Shown: positions 32,823 through 39,857 of the stretch, piece after piece | How the letters are laid out: the number at the start of each line of letters is the position of its first letter | How positions within the stretch are numbered: position 1 is the first letter of the stretch | Assembly: GCF_004146235.1 (NCBI RefSeq) | Contig: NZ_SELO01000035.1 | Span: forward strand, 1 to 39,857 | DNA length: 39,857 bases | Direction: 5' to 3' | Source of the DNA: Tropicimonas sp. IMCC6043 | GTDB taxonomy: Bacteria; Pseudomonadota; Alphaproteobacteria; Rhodobacterales; Rhodobacteraceae | The notes under the pieces: generated by a model | What the model was told of the DNA's origin: nothing | What the model saw: only the letters and a program-made list of their open reading frames with translations | Databases searched by the model: none | Program-made: the position numbers and the translations under genes

Positions 32823-34235
32823 ATGGGAAAGACAGCGGCAATCATCGGCGGCGGCGTGATCGGCGGAGGATGGGCCGCACGCTTCCTGCTCAACGGCTGG
32901 GACGTCCGGCTCTTCGATCCGGACCCGGAGGCCGAGCGCAAGCTCGCAGCGGTGCTCGCCAATGCGCGCCGCGCCCTGCCGATGCTCTACGACCGCCGCC
33001 TGCCGCCCGAGGGCCGGCTGACCTACGCGGACAACTTCGCCGAGGCGGTCGCCGGCGCTGACTGGGTGCAGGAGAGCGTGCCGGAACGGCTCGACCTCAA
33101 GCGCCGCGTCTATGCCGGGATCGAGGCCGCCGCCACACCTGCGACGCCAATCGGATCCTCCACCTCTGGCTTCAAGCCCTCCGAACTGCGCGACGGGCTG
33201 CGCCACCCCGAACGCCTCTTCGTCGCCCATCCCTTCAACCCGGTCTACCTGCTGCCGCTCGTCGAAATCGTCGGCGGCCCCGAGAGCGCCTCCGAGACCC
33301 TGCGCAGCCTCGGCATGTATCCCCTTACAGTCCGCGCCGAGATCGACGCCCATATCGCCGATCGCCTACTCGAGGCGGTCTGGCGCGAGGCGCTCTGGCT
33401 GGTCAGCGACGGCATCGCCACGACCGCCGAGATCGACGAGGCCATCCGAATGGGCTTCGGCCTTCGCTGGGCGCAGATGGGGCTTTTCGAGACCTACCGT
33501 ATCGCCGGCGGCGAACCGGGCATGCGGCATTTCCTGGCACAGTTCGGCCCGGCGCTGGCCTGGCCCTGGACGAAGCTCATGGACGTGCCCGAATTGACCG
33601 ACGAACTGGTCGAACGGATCGCAGCGCAATCGGATGCACAATCGGGTTCGCTCTCGATCCGAGAGCTCGAACGGCAGCGCGACGACAACCTGGTGGCGAT
33701 CCTCCGGGCGCTCAGGGCCCGCGGCGCCGCGGCCGGCCGGTTGATCCGCGACCACGAGGCCACCCTCCCCGCTCCCGCGGCCGATGTCGCGCCGATTGTA
33801 ACGGTCGACCGTGTCGTTCCCATCGACTGGACGGACTATAACGGCCACATGAACGAGAGCCGCTTTGGCCAGGCCTTCTCCGATGCCGCCGATTCCGTGA
33901 TGGCGGTGATCGGCGCGGATGCCGCCTATATCGCGGGCGGGATGAGCTATTTCACCGTCGACATCCGGATCCGGTTTCTCGCCGAGGTAATGGCCGGCGC
34001 GCGGATCAAGGTCGAGAGCCAGGTCCTCGACGGCAGTGGCAAGAAGCTGCGCCTGTTCCACCGGATGCGGGACGCAGAGGGCGGCGAGATCGCAACCGCG
34101 GAACAGCTCCTGATCCATGTGAGCCTCGAAACCCGGCGCGCCTGCCCTCCCGCACCCGAGTTGCGCACCCGGCTCGACGCGCTCGCCGCCGCCCATGCCT
34201 CCCTGCCCGCTCCCGAGGCGCATGAAAGGCTCTAG
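32823..34235 (+). CDS. lcdH: Carnitine 3-dehydrogenase fused to a hotdog thioesterase
   Basis: The 470-aa protein is bifunctional. Residues 1-315 form an L-carnitine dehydrogenase of the 3-hydroxyacyl-CoA dehydrogenase superfamily: NAD motif IIGGGVIGGGWAARF (7-21), SSTSGFKPSEL (112-122), catalytic-region VAHPFNPVYLLPLVEIV (134-150) and GFGLRWAQMGLFETY (211-225). Residues about 325-440 form a 4-hydroxybenzoyl-CoA-thioesterase-type hotdog domain, with IDWTDYNGHMNESRFGQAF (334-352). The fusion is known in carnitine degradation, where the thioesterase releases glycine betaine from betainyl-CoA. ATG 32823 is chosen by homology. The 218-bp gap after the BKACE gene ends in a TGATG overlap with a short reading frame. 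Confidence 0.93.
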   Translation: MGKTAAIIGGGVIGGGWAARFLLNGWDVRLFDPDPEAERKLAAVLANARRALPMLYDRRLPPEGRLTYADNFAEAVAGADWVQESVPERLDLKRRVYAGIEAAATPATPIGSSTSGFKPSELRDGLRHPERLFVAHPFNPVYLLPLVEIVGGPESASETLRSLGMYPLTVRAEIDAHIADRLLEAVWREALWLVSDGIATTAEIDEAIRMGFGLRWAQMGLFETYRIAGGEPGMRHFLAQFGPALAWPWTKLMDVPELTDELVERIAAQSDAQSGSLSIRELERQRDDNLVAILRALRARGAAAGRLIRDHEATLPAPAADVAPIVTVDRVVPIDWTDYNGHMNESRFGQAFSDAADSVMAVIGADAAYIAGGMSYFTVDIRIRFLAEVMAGARIKVESQVLDGSGKKLRLFHRMRDAEGGEIATAEQLLIHVSLETRRACPPAPELRTRLDALAAAHASLPAPEAHERL

Positions 34236-34275
34236 GAGAGATGCGAGAAACCGTCCCCCACGGGCAGCAATCCGG

Positions 34276-34304
34276 CTTGCATTGGCGCGAATCCTTGGCT
34301 AGGT
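34276..34304 (+). promoter_or_regulatory. Promoter of tRNA-Glu
   Basis: CTTGCA (34276-34281), 17 bases, CTAGGT (34299-34304) fits the alphaproteobacterial CTTGAC-N17-CTATAT pattern and would start transcription about 12 bases before the mature tRNA. Confidence 0.5.
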
Positions 34305-34322
34305 AGACCGGCACGCCGATGC

Positions 34323-34397
34323 GGTCCGTTCGTCTATCGGTTAGGACGCCAGGTTTTCAACCTGGAAAGAGGGGTTCGATTCCCCTACGGACTGCCA
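34323..34397 (+). tRNA. tRNA-Glu (anticodon UUC)
   Basis: The 75-base cloverleaf is complete. The acceptor stem GGTCCGT pairs with ACGGACT (first pair G-U), there is a D-arm around GTCTATCGGTTAGGAC, and the anticodon stem CCAGG/CCTGG holds loop TTTTCAA with anticodon TTC. The T-arm is AGGGGTTCGATTCCCCT, the discriminator is G at 34394 and CCA is encoded at 34395-34397. The base composition drops and a transposase remnant begins directly after it. Confidence 0.96.
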
Positions 34398-34601
34398 GCA
34401 AGTCTCGGGGTCTGTCGGTTCGGTTTGAACGTTGGCGGGGATGTCACATCCGGGTGGGCTGCCAGGATCATCATCAGGCGGGTTTGCCTCGACCTTTGGC
34501 TGGAAGCTCTTGATCGAAGCCCAGGCATTGACCAGCGTGCCATCGACCGAGAAGTGGTCGTCCGACAGAAGCGGTGCGACATCGCGGTGCGTCAGAATGG
34601 C
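34398..34601 (-). pseudogene. Transposase remnant (IS5/IS1182-type DDE), internal fragment
   Basis: Read leftward from 34601, about 68 codons give THRDVAPLLSDDHFSVDGTL, then VNAWASIKSFQPKVEANPPD. This is the block around the first catalytic Asp (VDGT) of IS5/IS1182-type transposases. There is no start codon, the reading frame upstream is broken and the rest of the protein is absent. The fragment ends at the base next to the tRNA 3' end. It is a leftover from an old insertion or from an integrated element using the tRNA. Confidence 0.75.
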
Positions 34602-34844
34602 GCCTTAGAGATTATTGATCGCCTGTCGATCGAGCATTGAGGCTAAGGGGGGGCAGCGGCACGTTGTTGGCGGCGGCCTTGCCCCCAAGAATACACACGG
34701 GCGGAGACGGTGGTCCAAGCTTAACGTTTGGCTGGCGGTCAGTGGTGAGACGTGAACAAGTTCTGGAAGATGAACGCCAAACTCGCTGCATGGCACAACC
34801 GCCGACCTTGCTGGCGGAAGAGAATACCTCCCAAACAATTGTAT
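34602..34844. other. Spacer without recognisable gene
   Basis: These 243 bases between the transposase remnant and the oxidoreductase gene contain short open frames in several frames but none with a ribosome binding site or recognisable product. It is probably degenerate mobile-element DNA. Confidence 0.5.
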
Positions 34845-36287
34845 CTAGGGATCGTCCCCGGGCCTGCAGTCAATGCAGCGCGGTGGATAGAACGACTCCA
34901 TCTCCAGCGCCGCGGAGAGTTTGCGTAGCCCTGTCTGCAATCCCTCCTCGAACACCGGGTGATAGAACGGGCGTTCCAGCATTTCCGCGACCGTCAGGTT
35001 CGACTGCCGTGACCAGGCGAACAGGTGCGCCAGGTTTTCGGCCCGCGGCCCGACCATCTCGGCTCCCAGGAAAAGCCCGGTGTTGCGTTCTCCGTACAGT
35101 CGCAGCAGACCCTTGTCCTGCATCATAACCTTGGCGCGGCCGAGTTCCTGCCAGTTGAATTCGGATACAACGAAATCGGCGCCGCGCCGTTCCAGATCGG
35201 CGAAGCTTTCACCGGCGATCATGATCTCGGGGTCTGAGAACACCACGGTTATCGGTGCGCTCTTCGCAAATCGCCGGATTTGAGGGTAGCGCGCAGCGTT
35301 GAAGCCGGCGGCAAGGCCTTCGTCAGCGGCCTCGTGCAGCAGCGGGAAACGGTCGTTGGCGTCGCCCGCGATGAAGATGTGGCTGTCGCCGCAGCGCCCG
35401 GTGTAGAGGTCCCAGACTGGGACGCCTCGCGCATCGCGTTCAAGCGACGTGTTCTCCAGCCCCAGGTGGTCGATGTTGGGCCGGCGCCCGGTGGCGACGA
35501 GCGCGAGGTCGAACTTCTGGACGCGTTCGGACCCGCCATCATCAAAGGCAACCTCGATGCCATCTGCGGTGCGGTCCCGTCGCGTGACCTCGGCGTGTGG
35601 GTAGAACTCCATTTCTTTGGAGATGATCGCACGCGCCGCGGTCAGAACTTCCGGGTCAGTCAGCGGCCCGACCAGGTGATCACGGCCGAAGATCGTGACC
35701 CGCACCCCGAGCCGATGCAATGCCTGGCCGATCTCAAGTCCGATCACGCCCGCACCGAAGACCGCGACCGATTCCGGCAGGTCCTGCCAGTAGAACACGT
35801 CGTCACTGACGATCATCCGGTCGCCGAACTCTTCGAAGCCAGGAAGGATATTCGTGCGCGACCCGGTCGCTATGACGATACGGTTGGCCTCCACGATCCG
35901 CCCATCTTCTAGCGCCAATTCGTGATCCGACAGGAACCGTGCCGTCGCCATCACCCGGTGATGCTCAGGCCAAGCCTCAACCGACTTCGTGACCCCGCCA
36001 ACGAACCGATCACGCATCTCCCGAACCCGTCTCATCACCGCAGGACCATCGATCAACGGCGGTTTATAGTGCACGCCGAATGGCGCTGCCCGGCGGCCGA
36101 GATGAGCGAGTTCGGCCGCCGCTATCAGCAGCTTTGAAGGCATGCAGCCGACGCGGGCGCAGGTCGTGCCGTACTGGTTTCCCTCGATCAAAAGCACCTT
36201 GTCAGTGAAGCGCGTCGCCTCGCGATACGCTCGCATTCCGGCGCTGCCAGCACCAATGATCGCCACTTCGGCCCGAAGTCTTTGCAT
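34845..36287 (-). CDS. FAD-dependent pyridine nucleotide-disulfide oxidoreductase (dihydrolipoyl dehydrogenase-like)
   Basis: The 480-aa class I flavoprotein disulfide reductase has FAD motif IIGAGSAG (10-17), redox disulfide TTCARVGCMPSKLL (Cys43 and Cys48), NAD motif VFGAGVIGLEIGQAL (about 175-189) and second FAD motif FIAGDANDRFPLLHEA (about 303-318). The C-terminal dimerisation domain has active-site FYHPVFEEGL with the His. It resembles dihydrolipoyl dehydrogenase and mercuric reductase, but no 2-oxoacid dehydrogenase or mer genes are near and the C-terminal vicinal Cys pair of MerA is absent (the tail has CIDC instead). ATG 36287 is preferred to ATG 36293 because GGGAG then sits 6 bases upstream. 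Confidence 0.88.
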   Translation of the reverse strand: MQRLRAEVAIIGAGSAGMRAYREATRFTDKVLLIEGNQYGTTCARVGCMPSKLLIAAAELAHLGRRAAPFGVHYKPPLIDGPAVMRRVREMRDRFVGGVTKSVEAWPEHHRVMATARFLSDHELALEDGRIVEANRIVIATGSRTNILPGFEEFGDRMIVSDDVFYWQDLPESVAVFGAGVIGLEIGQALHRLGVRVTIFGRDHLVGPLTDPEVLTAARAIISKEMEFYPHAEVTRRDRTADGIEVAFDDGGSERVQKFDLALVATGRRPNIDHLGLENTSLERDARGVPVWDLYTGRCGDSHIFIAGDANDRFPLLHEAADEGLAAGFNAARYPQIRRFAKSAPITVVFSDPEIMIAGESFADLERRGADFVVSEFNWQELGRAKVMMQDKGLLRLYGERNTGLFLGAEMVGPRAENLAHLFAWSRQSNLTVAEMLERPFYHPVFEEGLQTGLRKLSAALEMESFYPPRCIDCRPGDDP

Positions 36288-36452
36288 GTCCATCTCCCGA
36301 ATTTGCCGAGATTCTTGTCGGCCGCGATGTCAGAGGAGCCACGTTAAAGGTATCCTGGCAGAGGCGAGGCTCAGCCGTGCACTGTCTGCCAAATGTCCAT
36401 TCGATCGGAAGAAGCTGGACCTCCGGGCAACCAAGTAACCTTGCCCCCCGTG

Positions 36453-37073
36453 TCAATGCATCATGCCTTCCGCGCCCGCGGCGAGCGATGCCAGGATCGT
36501 CGCCGTTAGGAGAACCGAAACGATGCCGAGACCAATCCCCACTGCCGCGACCAAACCGTCGTGTTCCACCAGGCCGACGCCCACAATGAAGAGCGAGATG
36601 GCTGGGAACCAGCCGCTGAAGGGCACCGGCAAAAACAGTGCGAAGGCGATCACGAACAGAATTAGGCCCAACATTCGCTCGTACCGTCTCGTGAAAAGCG
36701 CTGTATGGCGCGTCGTCAGCACGCGCTCCAGCCTGCGGGTGACAGGACGGAGGCGAAGCACCGTCCGTCGTAGTTTGGCCTGGTCGAGTTCCAGACGCGC
36801 GAGCCGTCCTGGAAGCCTGACATACGGGAAACCGAGCATCATCTGGCCTGTCGTCACGAGTAGCGGCAAGCCGGTGATGAGGGATGACCCTGGCGGCAAT
36901 GGCAGCAATGTCAGCAGAGAGAACAGGACGATCGCCCATCCGAACGATGCTTCACCCAACGACGACAGCAGGTTGCCGAGCGTCAATGTTCCCGCAAGGT
37001 GATGGTCGCGTGAACTCCGCAGGATAGGAAGCGAAAGGGATGGCCGTCTGCGTAATCCGTCCTGCCGTTGCAT
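36453..37073 (-). CDS. Exopolysaccharide synthesis protein ExoD family
   Basis: The 206-aa membrane protein matches the ExoD family: N-terminal LTLGNLLSSLGEASFGWAIV (about residues 30-49), PLPPGSSLITGLPLLVTTGQ (about 58-77), the Arg-rich RPVTRRLERVL and C-terminal hydrophobic segments with FLPVPFSGWFPAISLFIVGV (about 148-167). In Sinorhizobium ExoD affects exopolysaccharide production and alkaline tolerance; its biochemical role is not established. ATG 37073 has AAGGAACAGG upstream. It is separated from the oxidoreductase gene by 165 bp and diverges from the bactofilin gene. Confidence 0.88.
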   Translation of the reverse strand: MQRQDGLRRRPSLSLPILRSSRDHHLAGTLTLGNLLSSLGEASFGWAIVLFSLLTLLPLPPGSSLITGLPLLVTTGQMMLGFPYVRLPGRLARLELDQAKLRRTVLRLRPVTRRLERVLTTRHTALFTRRYERMLGLILFVIAFALFLPVPFSGWFPAISLFIVGVGLVEHDGLVAAVGIGLGIVSVLLTATILASLAAGAEGMMH

Positions 37074-37363
37074 CCTGTTCCTTTCAAGCGTTCGTTCCGC
37101 ATATCATGCTTAAATCGGCTTTCTGCAATCCCGAGAGGCATCTGACATGCGAAAACTGGAAAGAGAGCGAAGGCTATCCAAGCACGTTATCGCAGAAACA
37201 CGCAGAAACTGTACTGGACTGACGACAAGACATTGTCCGGATCGCCGCAGACTTCCTCGGTTTCGCACTGCAGCTACGCAATCGCTTGCCGGTCGAGTCG
37301 TCTGCAAACATGATGCGATAGCAGCGGCGTGGATGCGCCCAGGAGCGGATTTCGGAGGAGACT
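37074..37363. promoter_or_regulatory. Divergent promoter region of exoD-like and bactofilin genes
   Basis: I see no gene in these 290 bases. Rightward, TTGCCG (37286-37291), 17 bases, CATGAT (37309-37314) would start near 37321, ahead of the bactofilin GGAGGAG. Leftward, TTGCAG (37128-37123), 17 bases, GATATG (37105-37100) could serve the exoD-like gene. Both are partial matches to consensus. Confidence 0.35.
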
Positions 37364-37672
37364 ATGAGCGGGACAGTAATCCAGGACGACCTGACGGTTG
37401 AGGGTAATCTGACAGCAAAAGATGGGACGGTTATCATCAGCGGCAACGTTGTCGGCGATATTGATGCCAACGTGGTTGAAATCCTTTCTTCGGGTCGCGT
37501 GAGGGGGGGCGTTACCGCTGTGAACGTCACGCTATCCGGAGCGCTTGAAGGGAGCGTCAAGTGCAGTGAACTCACCCTGGAGGAAGAAGCCGATTTGAAG
37601 GCCGATGTATCTGCAAAAACCATGTCGATGAGTTCGGGCACCAAGGTTCATGGCAAGGTTGCGGTTGGCTGA
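37364..37672 (+). CDS. Bactofilin (polymer-forming cytoskeletal protein)
   Basis: The 102-aa protein is a short bactofilin: almost entirely right-handed beta-helix repeats with turns such as VEGNLTAKDGTVIISGNVVG, SSGRVRGGV and LSGALEGSVKCSEL. Bactofilins self-assemble into filaments at the inner membrane and often guide peptidoglycan hydrolases or polysaccharide synthesis. Usually an M23 peptidase gene accompanies them; here none is present, and the neighbour is an ExoD-like membrane protein. ATG 37364 has GGAGGAG directly upstream. It lacks the long unstructured termini of larger bactofilins. Confidence 0.9.
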   Translation: MSGTVIQDDLTVEGNLTAKDGTVIISGNVVGDIDANVVEILSSGRVRGGVTAVNVTLSGALEGSVKCSELTLEEEADLKADVSAKTMSMSSGTKVHGKVAVG

Positions 37673-38176
37673 AGCTGAAGGCCTGCCACAGTAGGAAGCC
37701 TTCCCACCGCAGGTTGACGGATGTGCGCCCGGAGACATCCCCATGCTCAAGCCAGCCCCCTTGTGCCCACTAAATCGCAAATACCCGAGGCTGCTGCTGC
37801 ACTGCTCCGAGTTTGTCTTATCGGTCAGAGTTACTTCACCCCTCGTGGCTCGCACGATGTTCGCGAGGCACGTTTTGGGTTCCCTGCCGCTCGTCGCATT
37901 TTCTTCGAGCATCTGGTGCGGAACACGCCGTCACTCATCTCGGTTTTTGCACCAGCGAAGTGATCCACTCCGTTATAGGACTGGGATGCGCAGCTTTGAG
38001 ATAGAGTCCAGGCGCTGCGGCAAATGTCTGGTCTCGCTTGCAATGTATTGTGGTCGTCGGCGGGATCCTGTGCTTCACTTGCCCCGTCGGTGATCTCCGG
38101 ACGGATTGCGCAGATTTTGGTGCCCGCCAGGATCGCATTTTCCAGAACCGACCGAGACCCGACGGAGCGAGGACCG
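37673..38176. other. Long spacer without recognisable gene
   Basis: These 504 bases are less GC-rich and open frames of up to about 150 codons on both strands overlap without ribosome binding sites or familiar motifs. I see no tRNA, repeat array or transposase block. It is probably degenerate DNA of the island plus the promoter of the DMT transporter. Confidence 0.5.
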
Positions 38177-39115
38177 ATGACGACCAGCCCTGCCGCGCCA
38201 CTGCACCCGCATGGCGAGCCGTCCCATGTCGACAATGTCCGCGGCGTCTCGTTAATGGCGCTCGCCTTCGTGTTGTTCTCGGTCTGCGATATGCTCGCCA
38301 AGCTGCTGACCGGAGATTTTCATCCGATGCAGATCGTTTGGACACGTCAGCTCGCGCTTCTGGTGGGCGTTGTAGTGGCACTCGGCATTCATGGCCCTGG
38401 TCTGTTCCGCTCTCGCCATCCTGCAATGCAAGTGCTCCGCGGCCTGCTCGCGGTCGCCTCCGCTGCCTGTTTTATATCAGCAGTTCGCTTCGTGCCGCTG
38501 GCCGATGCCGTGGCTGTGACTTTCATCGCGCCGTTCATTGTGACGATCCTGAGCGCACGGCTGCTCGGTGAGTATGTTGGCGCCCGGCGGTGGGCGGCGG
38601 TAGCAGTGGGCTTCCTCGGTGCGATGATCGTGATCCGACCGGGCATGGGGACGATGCACCCGGCGATGCTTCTCGTCGTAGTCGCAGCTACTGGTTTCGC
38701 TCTTCGGCAGGTTCTCTCGCGCCGTCTCGGAAACTCCGACCGCACAGTTACCACGGTCGCCTACACCGCAATCGTCAGCGTGACCACACTCTCGCTGCCG
38801 CTTTTCCTGTTCTGGCGCACTCCCGAAACGGCGCGTCAATGGGTGCTTCTTGGCGGCATGGCCCTCGCCGCTGGTCTCGGCGAATGGGCGGTCATCCGGG
38901 CATTCGAGATCGGACAGGCTGTCGCCCTCGCGCCAGTCCACTATAGCATGATGATCTGGGCCACCTTCTGGGGCTGGTTGGTTTTCGGCGACTTGCCCGA
39001 CGTTTGGACCATCATCGGAGCAGCAGTCATCATGGCCACCGGGCTTTACATTCTGCATGGCGAGCAAAAGCGTGGTCGCCCGTCAGCAGCCGCAAAAATT
39101 GAATCCTCGCGTTAG
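38177..39115 (+). CDS. DMT family (EamA) transporter
   Basis: The 312-aa inner-membrane protein has ten hydrophobic helices arranged as two EamA repeats: one from about residue 27 to 155 (ending LGEYVGARRWAAVAVGFLGAMIVIRPG) and one from about 165 to 295 (VFGDLPDVWTIIGAAVIMATGLYI). Such proteins export metabolites or amino acids; the substrate cannot be told from sequence. ATG 38177 is preferred because GAGGACCG lies directly before it; the frame stays open upstream to 38024 without a ribosome binding site. It is a single gene. Confidence 0.9.
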   Translation: MTTSPAAPLHPHGEPSHVDNVRGVSLMALAFVLFSVCDMLAKLLTGDFHPMQIVWTRQLALLVGVVVALGIHGPGLFRSRHPAMQVLRGLLAVASAACFISAVRFVPLADAVAVTFIAPFIVTILSARLLGEYVGARRWAAVAVGFLGAMIVIRPGMGTMHPAMLLVVVAATGFALRQVLSRRLGNSDRTVTTVAYTAIVSVTTLSLPLFLFWRTPETARQWVLLGGMALAAGLGEWAVIRAFEIGQAVALAPVHYSMMIWATFWGWLVFGDLPDVWTIIGAAVIMATGLYILHGEQKRGRPSAAAKIESSR

Positions 39116-39428
39116 GTAAAAACCTGAAGGCGGCAATCAAGTTAACCGGTTGGCGATCGAGCAGGTCTGACCATATGAGCCTGCAAGTGCCGATTATCCG
39201 TCGCCCGCCTCCAGTTCCCAAAGGTTCCCAACGGAGGTCATTCAACATGCCGTGTGGGATCCAACGCCACAAACGCAATAAGTAATTGAATTTAATTAGA
39301 TTAAAGAGGGTTCGCGCAGTCACAGACCCGACAAGCGGCTGCCATCCAAATCGAGCGGCCGATGAAGGGAGCATGGGGACGCCCGGTCGGGCGCGATTGA
39401 CTGGCAAGGCTGTCTCGGTCAACGGCGT
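39116..39428. other. Spacer with AT-rich palindromic patch
   Basis: I see no gene in these 313 bases. They contain an AT-rich patch (39275-39308) with a perfect dyad TAATT (39283-39287) / AATTA (39294-39298) around GAATTT. No convincing coding frame with a ribosome binding site is present. Confidence 0.4.
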
Positions 39429-39731
39429 TCAGGTCGGCTGGGCTTGTGCCATCCGTGCAAGCCCGAAGAGCAGCAATGCTGCCGAGGTTCCGCAGGCAAG
39501 CGTCCGGACCGTATTCCAGAATGTCCAGCGCGGAAGGTATGTCCCGGTCTAGTAGGCGCGCGTGGTGTCCTGCCCCAGGTCCATTCTGGCCAGGGCTTCG
39601 TTCATCGGCACGTTGCGGAACACTGTGACCCCGAAGCAGCCGACCAGATAGGTCGGGCCCGAAAGCGCGATCATCGTGCCGGCCGGTCCTTCGACGGCGA
39701 ATGCGGCGTAGCCGGCGATGGCCAGCGACAC
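39429..39731 (-). pseudogene. DUF1772 (anthrone-oxygenase-like) membrane protein, truncated and interrupted
   Basis: The minus strand encodes the C-terminal half of a DUF1772 protein: YLVGCFGVTVFRNVPMNEAL, then DTTRAY, a TAG stop at 39551-39549, and in the same frame YLPRWTFWNTVRTL and LLLFGLARMAQAQPT to a TGA at 39431-39429. Family members usually carry a Trp at or near the position of the stop, so a single-base TGG to TAG change is likely. The N-terminal half of the family is missing upstream of 39731, where the sequence becomes unrecognisable. DUF1772 proteins are small four-helix membrane proteins. Confidence 0.75.
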
Positions 39732-39857
39732 CTGAGAACGGCAGTGGAATAGTCGACCACGGTAGCGGCGGGGATGTTTCTCGCTGCGGGCGGAGCAAAA
39801 GTCGCCCAGTATCGGCCCTTTCTGTTCTGATTTCAGGGGGGCGGGAGCATTTTCACC

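Noticed and set aside
37147..37401. 84-codon open frame in the exoD-bactofilin intergenic region
   Set aside because: It overlaps the bactofilin start in another frame, lacks a ribosome binding site and resembles no family.
39301..39798. 165-codon minus-strand frame over the DUF1772 remnant
   Set aside because: The DUF1772 similarity is in a different frame; this one gives no recognisable protein.
34378..39857. Possible att repeat of the tRNA-Glu 3' end within the window
   Set aside because: I looked for a second copy of the T-arm/acceptor sequence to the right of the tRNA and saw none; a partner could lie beyond the window.
1..39857. CRISPR array, rRNA, phage structural genes, toxin-antitoxin or restriction modules
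   Set aside because: No regularly spaced repeats, rRNA sequence or recognisable defence or phage genes were seen; the holin-like protein at 19303 stands alone.

Overview
The window comes from a GC-rich alphaproteobacterium, most likely of the order Rhodobacterales. The evidence is the plant/alphaproteobacterial type of glutamate-cysteine ligase, the gene order SDR-uvrC-pgsA-moaD-moaE, a Frc-type fructose transport locus (ROK regulator plus frcBCAK), a carnitine 3-dehydrogenase fused to a thioesterase, and strong G/C third-position bias up to about 34.4 kb. This assignment is inference from gene content; no rRNA is present.

Layout. 1-1,000: the end of an IS630-family element has landed in an AI-2E/PerM-type transporter gene and removed its C-terminus. 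1,069-5,018 (+): an amidoligase and a class I glutamine amidotransferase in an ATGA-overlapping pair, then plsY and two DUF805 membrane proteins. 5,031-8,711 (-): gshA, a small membrane protein, a GNAT acetyltransferase and rsmE. 8,742-12,236 (+): ubiA, an OmpA-family protein and a coiled-coil membrane protein. 12,378-18,646 (-): a long co-directional housekeeping run, sppA-like, zinc-ribbon miniprotein, CaCA antiporter, SDR, uvrC, pgsA, moaD, moaE. 18,770-19,695: two small divergent membrane proteins. 19,698-24,757: frcR divergent from frcBCAK, with a perfect inverted repeat between them. 24,884-31,472 (-): a complete dipeptide-type ABC transporter (A, B, C, D, F) with an M24 Xaa-Pro-peptidase-like gene between A and B. 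31,696-34,235 (+): a carnitine catabolic pair, BKACE and carnitine 3-dehydrogenase/thioesterase. 34,323-34,397: tRNA-Glu(UUC) with encoded CCA.

The character changes right after the tRNA. One base past the CCA lies a transposase remnant. It is followed by less GC-rich, loosely packed DNA: an FAD/disulfide oxidoreductase, an ExoD-like protein, an orphan bactofilin, a DMT transporter, two gaps without recognisable genes and a DUF1772 gene broken by a stop codon. This looks like an eroded tRNA-anchored island, although no matching att repeat is visible.

How the genes work together. FrcBCA imports fructose-type sugars, FrcK is the accessory kinase of the locus and FrcR its probable repressor. 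The carnitine pair would oxidise L-carnitine to 3-dehydrocarnitine, exchange it with acetyl-CoA to give betainyl-CoA and acetoacetate, and hydrolyse betainyl-CoA to glycine betaine. The divergent peptide-type transporter/peptidase operon may feed related nitrogen compounds. The amidoligase/amidotransferase pair is the least understood element and the best candidate for an undescribed activity. Both solute-binding-protein genes (frcB and dppA) are followed by perfect 10-12 bp hairpins without a T-tract, which would fit differential expression within each operon.
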